Shown here piece by piece: positions 57,693 to 64,000 of a stretch of DNA of 64,000 bases (positions within the stretch are counted from its first letter, which is position 1; every line of letters begins with the position of its first letter). Both the position numbers and the translations under genes were made by a program. Source of the DNA: Cercis canadensis. Its lineage: Eukaryota > Streptophyta > Magnoliopsida > Fabales > Fabaceae. Under the pieces are notes generated by a model. The model was not told where the DNA came from, made no database searches, and was given only the letters and a program-made list of their open reading frames with translations. The stretch spans positions 68,667 to 132,666 of the forward strand of contig QAOA01003520.1 of assembly GCA_003255065.1 (NCBI GenBank), in the 5' to 3' direction.

Positions 57693-58280
57693 TTTTTTCC
57701 CTCCCCCTTTCTCTGTTAAACTACTTTGTCTTTTACCTCAACTCCCACATCAGTTAAATGACTCTCTCCCACTTTTGCCTCAGCTTCCATTGATGAACCA
57801 CTTGCATCATAGTGTTTTTATTTTTAATTTTACAGATAAAAATTATCATTAAAAAAGAAGAAAGGCATAGCCCTTAAAAAAAAAACAATAAAATGGCTAT
57901 AGCATGGAAGGCTAAAAACATTAAGCTGAAGACTTTGCCAACAAATTAATTTGCTTATTATTTGAACCCACATAGCAAGAGGGAGAGAGGATGTTTCCTG
58001 ATTTAAATGATCATAAGTCCAGAATTAAGATCCTTCCCAGTCTCTGAACTCTTCGTTTTATATTTTCAGCAAGTTTCAACTTCAGTCCTTAATTCAATAG
58101 ATAACTCTACTCTTGACAGACGTAGATAAAGAGAAATAGATACAGGGCACATGAGCTTGCAACCTACCAAGAATTTCATAAAGAAAAAAAACATACCTCA
58201 AGCCTCTTCGAAAAAATTGGTAACAAGGGGCTAAGAAGATGCTTGGCAAGTGATCCTCCTATTTCTTGGTTAACAGAAGG

Positions 58281-58289
58281 TATTTATAG
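58281..58289 (-). promoter_or_regulatory. Possible TATA box, minus strand
   Basis: CCTATAAATA on the minus strand is followed about 80 bp downstream by a leader-like stretch ending CTTGAG and GTATG. The gene is not identified. Confidence 0.25.
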
Positions 58290-60817
58290 GAACTTTGCCA
58301 AATGAAATAACCTAAGCCTATTAGGTTTTGTACACAAACCCTCAAAATCCTCTATTTATTCTATAACGTAAATATCTAATAATTTATCAAATATCAAATA
58401 TACTGGTTTCCTAAAATACGTGACAAACAATATAATTTTTTCATTTATGGCGATAGACTTCCTAATTTTTGAATTATATTTGGCATTATTTCAAATAGTC
58501 ATAACAGCCCAATAAAATTCGTGATTGATAAATTAATAAGTATATTGTCTAACTATTCTCCAGCTCAATTCGTCCTATAGAATATCACTCTCTCTTCAAG
58601 ACTATACTCCCAAAATTTGTGAAGCAATTAGCTCAAAACCTCCTTATACTTTATTTGTCATACTGCTGTCATATTTGATTTCCTTAAATTATGTATATAC
58701 AGTTATGTATATCCCACCACAGATGTTGAATTATTAGTCAGACCATACCATATTTATTGCTTCACCATTAAAGTTTTTGTTCTTGATTAATGCATCAACA
58801 AATAAATTTTTATAATTATTGATCATTTCCTTTGGAGTCACCAATTTTATTTCATTTAAATCTTGACCGACTTAATTTATACCATAGATGCAAGAAGTTA
58901 TTCTTTGAGGGATAGTACTCTCATTGAGACCTTCTCTACTCCCTTCACAAAATAGCCTGAAAAAAAAAAAAAAAANAAAAAAAAAAAAAAAAAAGCGAAC
59001 GTTGGGTTACATGAAATTAAAAAAAAAAAAAGGAGGAAAATTTATATGGCATGATGAAAATAGGCCACATAACTTCACAAGTCTCATCCTTCTTTTATTT
59101 GGTTATACTGCCCCATATTAAAGCTCAGCTCTATCTGACACATAATTTCCTACATATAGGGCATGGGCTCCCAAGTAATTGCTGGCCTTTTGAAATTGAG
59201 AGGCTCTATGACATTATAGGAATATCGCTTTGACCTTCGAATCTTGGCCCCCCTTTTTCTATACAAACAGAGTGAGTTGGTCTATGTTTCTTTAATCTTT
59301 TAAAAAAATTTATCTCATTAAATAAGCAAGTTTATACTTTTTTTATTCTGTTTGTGTTTATTTCCTTTATTTACAGTATTTCTTTTTCAGATTTGGTTCT
59401 AAATTAAGTCATAGCATATTATTAAGTTAGAATCTATTAAAACACTTATTAAATCAATTTATCATTTTGTTAAATTTTTTTATATTTCAATATGCTATGT
59501 ATAACTTAAAATAAAAGAAAATCAATCCTTTTGATTTTGCTGATTTCCATTGTATAATTAAAATATTAGTTAAATCTATAAAATATATATTTTAGCTCTT
59601 CAAATATTTTGGGGACATCAGAGCTATAAAATAGCACATTTCACTCAAATTAAATACTAAACAGTTCCAATTATAAATTAATTACTCCTAATATACTGAA
59701 CATACTCCTTAGTCCTTGCTGGAAATGAGGAAATTTCTTAAACCTAAAACTGAAAGGTGAGCATAGATGCCACCATGCATAACCGCTATGGCCATAGCAA
59801 ATCCCCATGGACACATGGCTTCCTCACACGTTTATTTTTTGTCATAGTGAACACCTATTTAATTTTGCTTACAAACTCCTACACGTGTCACCATGTGTAA
59901 ACACTGTCCCCACTGTAGTTAGTTCATGAACCAGGGTTATCATCATTTTCGTGGTTAGGATGTGGCTTCTATTATTGTATGTCATGTATTTTATGAAGCA
60001 GCCCAAGTAGTTATGTTTTCAAAAATTGGTTATGCCATATTGCAGCATTGCACCAGTCACCACCACCCTTGAAAGGAGGTGTGCATGAATTATGTGTGGT
60101 AATTGCAAATATAAATTTGGAAGTCACACTATGAGGAACTATATAGTCTGTGTAAATCAATTTACCTTTTCCTAATGGATGGCAACTGTTATATGCTTGA
60201 AGTTGCATTTTCATTTGCAGGTAGAAGCCATGTAAATCTTATTTTACTACCAGTTCTGAGTTTCTGTGCCTGCCTTTTATGGATTTAGCCGATTTAGAAT
60301 AATGAATCAACTTAATAATTTTGTTTGAAAAAATTAGTTAGAAGGCAACCAATAGTATGAGAAAGGAGGGTTTTTTTACGTAGACATTAATTGGGCTATT
60401 ATCTTTTAAATTTGTTGCTGCATCCATAGATTACAAAACCTAATTGTGATTTAACCTGAATAAATTCCTGCACAAATTTATCATATATATTAATTAGTAT
60501 CTATAGAAGGAAGTAAATTGTGTTGAATGACGTGTACTTTCATTTTATTTATTTTTCCCTTGTTAATATAGATGGCAAAAACTTTGAATTAATTTCATAT
60601 TATTAACAATCCTGCAGGCAGGTACTTTGATTAATGTGCGGGTAGTGAAAGGAAACCCTGGAGTGAAGCCTGAGTTGTCATGCACTGATAGTAGGTTTTC
60701 TATTCTTCATTTTCATTTGTTCTTTTTGGCTTATGCTCTTATGCTTAAATTTCTGTTTATGTTAGTTTTAAGTTTCTTTCTGTCTTTTTTTTGTGTGGAA
60801 ATAACTATATGCTTGTC

Positions 60818-60852
60818 CTTTTTTTTTTTTTTTTTTTTTTTNTTTTTTTTTT
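60818..60852. repeat. T homopolymer with an undetermined base
   Basis: Over 30 T with an N at 60842. Confidence 0.95.
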
Positions 60853-61330
60853 CCCTTTTTGAGAGTGGTGTAGCTGGTGGGAAAGCAGTAGAATTTTGTG
60901 CTCTAAAAGATGGCTATATGTTTGAATGTTCAATTCGCCACTAAAAAATGTAAGAATCTTCATTCTCACTTTTAGTCTATGCATAATGGTAACAAATCTT
61001 GATATGATAGGTCCTACATTGTTTATAGGCGGCTCAGTTCGCGAACATCTCCAATTCTTTATGCTTTAGGGAAGAAACTGTCATTCGAGATAGCAGCCGG
61101 CTTAAACGGTCGTGTTTGGGTAATATATATGTTGAATGCAACCACGTTTATGCTCTAAAATATCAATTCCTGTGTCTAAGGAAGAAAATGATTGATAAAA
61201 AGTGATCTATAATAATCTAAGCATTCCTTTTTGAATAATTGTCACATATCGGTTAATGCAACATCTCCATCTATGACTATCATCTTAGATATTTGTTTTC
61301 TGGAAGACCACTAAGAGCATAAAAAATCAT

Positions 61331-61356
61331 ATATATATAGGTGTGTGTGTGTGTAT
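61331..61356. repeat. Short (TA)n(GT)n microsatellite
   Basis: TATATATATA passing into GGTGTGTGTGTGTGTA. Confidence 0.85.
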
Positions 61357-62056
61357 TAAAGTGTGGTGCCCTTGAGAAATTCCCATTATAACCAATGTAA
61401 CCAATTGGATGTTAACCTAATAGCCTGCAAATATTAAAGGCTCTTTAATTAAGGTCTTTACTAACATCTTGTAATATTATAATGAGGTCAATTTAATATT
61501 GAGTATTATTATATATGTATCTGAAAAATAAAATGGTGAATAAGTGGGATAACTCTTTGAAACCTAAGCACGCAGTTTAAAATAAAAAATAGTTTCTCTT
61601 TTTAATTGGCTTGGATGGTGCAGATTTAATAACCTTTATACCTTTTAATATGGTCCAATTTATTTTTTAGTCTAAATTTGAACTCTTTCGAAAGTTCTAA
61701 TTTTGAACTTCTCAACTTTTATCTAGAGCTAAAAAGAGTATTTTTTTCTTACAAAATATCTATAGCCCCTAAACAGATGTTGTAACCAAATCAACTTCTA
61801 CTAACAATTTGCAAGGCATGGACGGTTTGATCGTAAAATATATATCCCCAAGCCTGGCCTCATAGGCCGTATAGATATTCCACAGGTAGGTTTTCTTACA
61901 ATGTATTTCACCTATATTTTGCATTTACAATGTTTTACAATCCATCTAGGTTTTCTTAAAATGTATTTCGTCTCCCATGCTATTATGAACTTAGAGTCAT
62001 TGAGTGGAGTCCAGCAAAGAATAATTGTCGATAAGCTGATTCAGAAATTGCAGTGA

Positions 62057-62780
62057 CCAAGAAGCTTGTAACCATTCAGGTAAGGAATATATTGTGTAGT
62101 CCCTAGTGATATCTTCAAAAATGAAATGCTTTTAACATTGCAATAACTATCAGTATCACATGTTATTAGATATGGAAAACTGCCTTATGAACAGATTATG
62201 TGCCAAGATCAACCAAGGTTATCTTAAGATTCTTAGACATCCCAAAGAGGTAGACAAATGATCAATGGAGTTGCTGACATCAGCTCATGTATTCATAACT
62301 CTAAGACAATATAAAGAACATAGGGAAGGAACAATTTTGTCAACACAACGAACTCGTTGATTCATATAAGAACCAAGATCCACTTAATTTAGAGAAGAAA
62401 TAAGGCTGGACAGTGAATATATCAAGCAGCAATAGAATAAAAGGATAAGACTTGGGCATCAACAAGATTACTCATTATTCTTACTCATTGAAATAGCATA
62501 TTTATTTATCCTGTAACAACACATAACCAAAAAGCCAATGTTTGAACTTGTAACATCATTTTGCATTAAATTAAATAAAAACTAAACCCTAATAATTATA
62601 TGTATAGCGTGTCCAAACTACTTAACAACTAACAAAATCAAATTTAAGCGAAAAAGGAAATATTCAAAATCTAAATTTATATAAAAGTACTCGATTTGAT
62701 TAATACATCATTGATGATTAATTCGTAATAATAGAAAAGAGGAGGGAGCTATTGTCCTTCACTTCAAAAAATACAACATC
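62057..62780. other. Intergenic, nothing recognised
   Basis: AT-rich spacer between the RRP40 remnant and the 3' end of the minus-strand candidate gene. Confidence 0.5.
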
Positions 62781-63457
62781 TCAAACTTTCAGATTATTGT
62801 CTTCCATGAACTTATCCACTCCAAATCGAAGGGAAACATGATATCCAAACATATTGCCATCACACCAATAGTACACAACCCATTTTCCTCCCAAATAACC
62901 ATACTTGATTCCAAATCTAAAGTACCCGCCTTGTCCTTCATGTGTTCTCTTAAGATCTGATACAAAACAATCTGTAGAAGAAAAAAGAGGTGGAGATGAA
63001 TATTGTAAATACATCATTATCTTTGTTCCTCTAATTTAATTAGTAATATTAAGCTATATGTAAATTATTACCATTTATTTGCTTGTCATCACTTCTTCAG
63101 TAATTTGGACAGCAAAACAATCTAGGAGACTATGCATATTCTTTGAGGTAGAAAACGCATTGCTATCAGGGTTCAATTGGGGTTCAAAAGTATCAATGTG
63201 GTACGGACGTTTGATCAGCATTTTTTTGGTCATAGATCTTGTCAAAACCATCTATTCTCACAAAAAAGAATACCAATATTGTTTGTATATAATTGTTAAG
63301 ATTTTAATATATAAATCATATAAATATGGCTGAGGAAAATAAACAATACCTTGAGACCTTCTTCAACACGTTCTCCGGAATCACAACTATAACTAAAGGA
63401 GCAGCAAGAGTGTTAGTGTAAGAGCAGCAGCCGTGATAGTCTAAGAGCAGCAGCCAT
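62781..63457 (-). CDS. Possible small multi-exon gene, unidentified
   Basis: The last exon (from about 62971, after TTTCTTCTACAG, to the stop at 62781) reads CFVSDLKRTHEGQGGYFRFG, IKYGYLGGKWVVYYWCDGNM and FGYHVSLRFGVDKF. It is rich in Gly, Tyr and Trp, like a small beta-sheet protein. An earlier block (63085-63235) reads KRPYHIDTFEPQLNPDSNAF and LLDCFAVQITEEV. A first block (63347-63410) reads SFSYSCDSGERVEEGLK and ends at a GTATTG donor. A TATA box lies upstream. A TAA before SCCSFSY and a frame problem after EEVMTSK leave it unclear whether the gene is intact. I do not recognise the family. Confidence 0.4.
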
Positions 63458-63482
63458 GTGGTTGGATTCTCACCATGGAGGC

Positions 63483-63493
63483 CTATTTATATA
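63483..63493 (-). promoter_or_regulatory. Probable TATA box, minus strand
   Basis: TATATAAATAG read on the minus strand, about 30 bp upstream of the putative start of the leader of the 62.8-63.46 kb candidate gene. Confidence 0.45.
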
Positions 63494-64000
63494 CCAATTG
63501 ATGAAGAAATAAAAAATAGATAAACCCTAATATTCCTCCATAGACTGAATATATTAAATTGTAAGAAATGAATTAACAATAATATATTATTACATCAAAT
63601 CGGTTTCAAATTAGAATATAATCCAAATAGTCAATTTCCTAAATTATATGTGTTATTAATTAGGAAATTGCTTTAATCATGCAATTAGGAATTCCCTTTT
63701 AATGCAGGAGATATTATCACTGAATTAAAATTTGTTCAATTTGTTTATGAAACCCAAAATAACTTAATCCAAATTATTCCTCTATGTTAAGACATAATTC
63801 GTATTCCAATAGATATAATAATTGTATGGCTTACTTAATTCCAATATTTGTGCAATTAGGAATGATTGTGTGGCTTACTTAATTCCAATATAGCTCCTTT
63901 TATTTTATCAATCAAATTCATATTCCTTCCACCAATTTTTTTTTATTTATCTTTGTAGGTATGCAATTTAGTAATCCTTCGAATTTGTTGTTTAGAAAAT
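63494..64000. other. Upstream AT-rich DNA, nothing recognised
   Basis: Very AT-rich, with a repeated phrase GTGTGGCTTACTTAATTCCAATAT-like (near 63826 and 63866). No coding signal up to the window end. Confidence 0.5.

Larger units (their letters stand above)
57371..60617. other. Unassigned AT-rich region with scattered signals
   Basis: No named gene family. It holds a candidate exon (57565-57653), a repeated 42-bp sequence (57649-57692 and 58571-58612), a minus-strand TATA-like box (58281-58289) and an A homopolymer with an N (58961-58994). The rest is AT-rich with stops in all frames. Confidence 0.4.
60618..62056 (+). pseudogene. RRP40: Exosome subunit RRP40 pseudogene, 3' part
   Basis: Four exon-like blocks splice in frame order. 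60618-60690: GTLINVRVVKGNPGVKPELS and CTD. 60874 to about 60932: GKAVEFCALKDGYMFECS. 61029-61119: ALGKKLSFEIAAGLNGRVW. About 61978-62056: IMNLESLSGVQQRIIVDKLI, QKLQ and stop. RRP40 is an RNA-binding S1/KH cap subunit of the RNA exosome. The S1-domain N-terminus is absent upstream. The second block runs into a stop (IRH then TAA) where the family continues GLSRMLL. A T homopolymer with an N (60818-60852) sits in the first intron. Introns are retained, so it is not a processed copy. Confidence 0.87.

Noticed and set aside
58924-59121. Lysine-rich frame
   Set aside because: Produced by an A homopolymer containing an N.

Overview
The window looks like gene-poor, transposon-dense DNA from a flowering plant, most likely a eudicot. 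It is AT-rich, and the coding fragments carry GT-AG introns and match plant families: carotenoid cleavage dioxygenase 1, phytoene synthase, NPR-type immune receptors, PGG/ankyrin proteins and plant Copia, Athila and Tat/Ogre retroelements. I found no complete, uninterrupted host gene in 64 kb. Every host gene family I could name is truncated, frameshifted or interrupted by stops, and most sit inside transposons. Species cannot be named from the sequence alone.

Layout. 0-2.7 kb: LTR-like debris, an ACACGG/CCGTGT palindrome array and a minus-strand Tat/Ogre pol fragment. 3.8-4.1 kb: a Tourist-like MITE with TTA target duplication. 5.8-10.0 kb: a non-autonomous CACTA element holding, on one strand, exon 1 of CCD1 followed by four exons of a 2-oxoglutarate/Fe(II) oxygenase. 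10.26-14.83 kb: a Pack-MULE with 540-bp terminal inverted repeats and a perfect 9-bp target duplication, carrying pieces of phytoene synthase, an ASCC3/DExH14-like helicase and an NPR3/4-like gene. 15.2-20.1 kb: a decayed Copia element. 20.1-26.3 kb: unassigned sequence with a candidate exon, a hairpin cluster and a probable long LTR. 26.28-28.10 kb: a second Pack-MULE carrying a TPR-protein gene. 29.3-35.5 kb: an Athila-like element with gag and protease only. 35.6-36.3 kb: a retroposon with a 16-bp target duplication. 36.6-41.1 kb: remnants of a PGG-domain gene, a FIP2-like pentapeptide-repeat gene and a PIF/Harbinger transposase. 42.08-56.5 kb: a Helitron on the minus strand whose 3' tip is split from its Rep-helicase gene by a 10.7-kb Athila element. 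56.6-57.4 kb: a related Athila LTR fragment. 60.6-62.1 kb: an exosome RRP40 pseudogene. 62.8-63.5 kb: a possible small unidentified minus-strand gene.

How it fits together. The nesting and target duplications give a relative history: the Helitron predates the Athila insertion, and the two Pack-MULEs share the same terminal-repeat type. Many broken reading frames are explained by C-to-T or G-to-A changes (CAG to TAG, TGG to TGA, CGA to TGA), as expected for long-methylated transposons. The captured gene pieces keep splice sites, so the elements copied genomic DNA, not mRNA. The most interesting point is that two neighbouring, unrelated DNA transposons each captured a piece of carotenoid metabolism (CCD1 and PSY).
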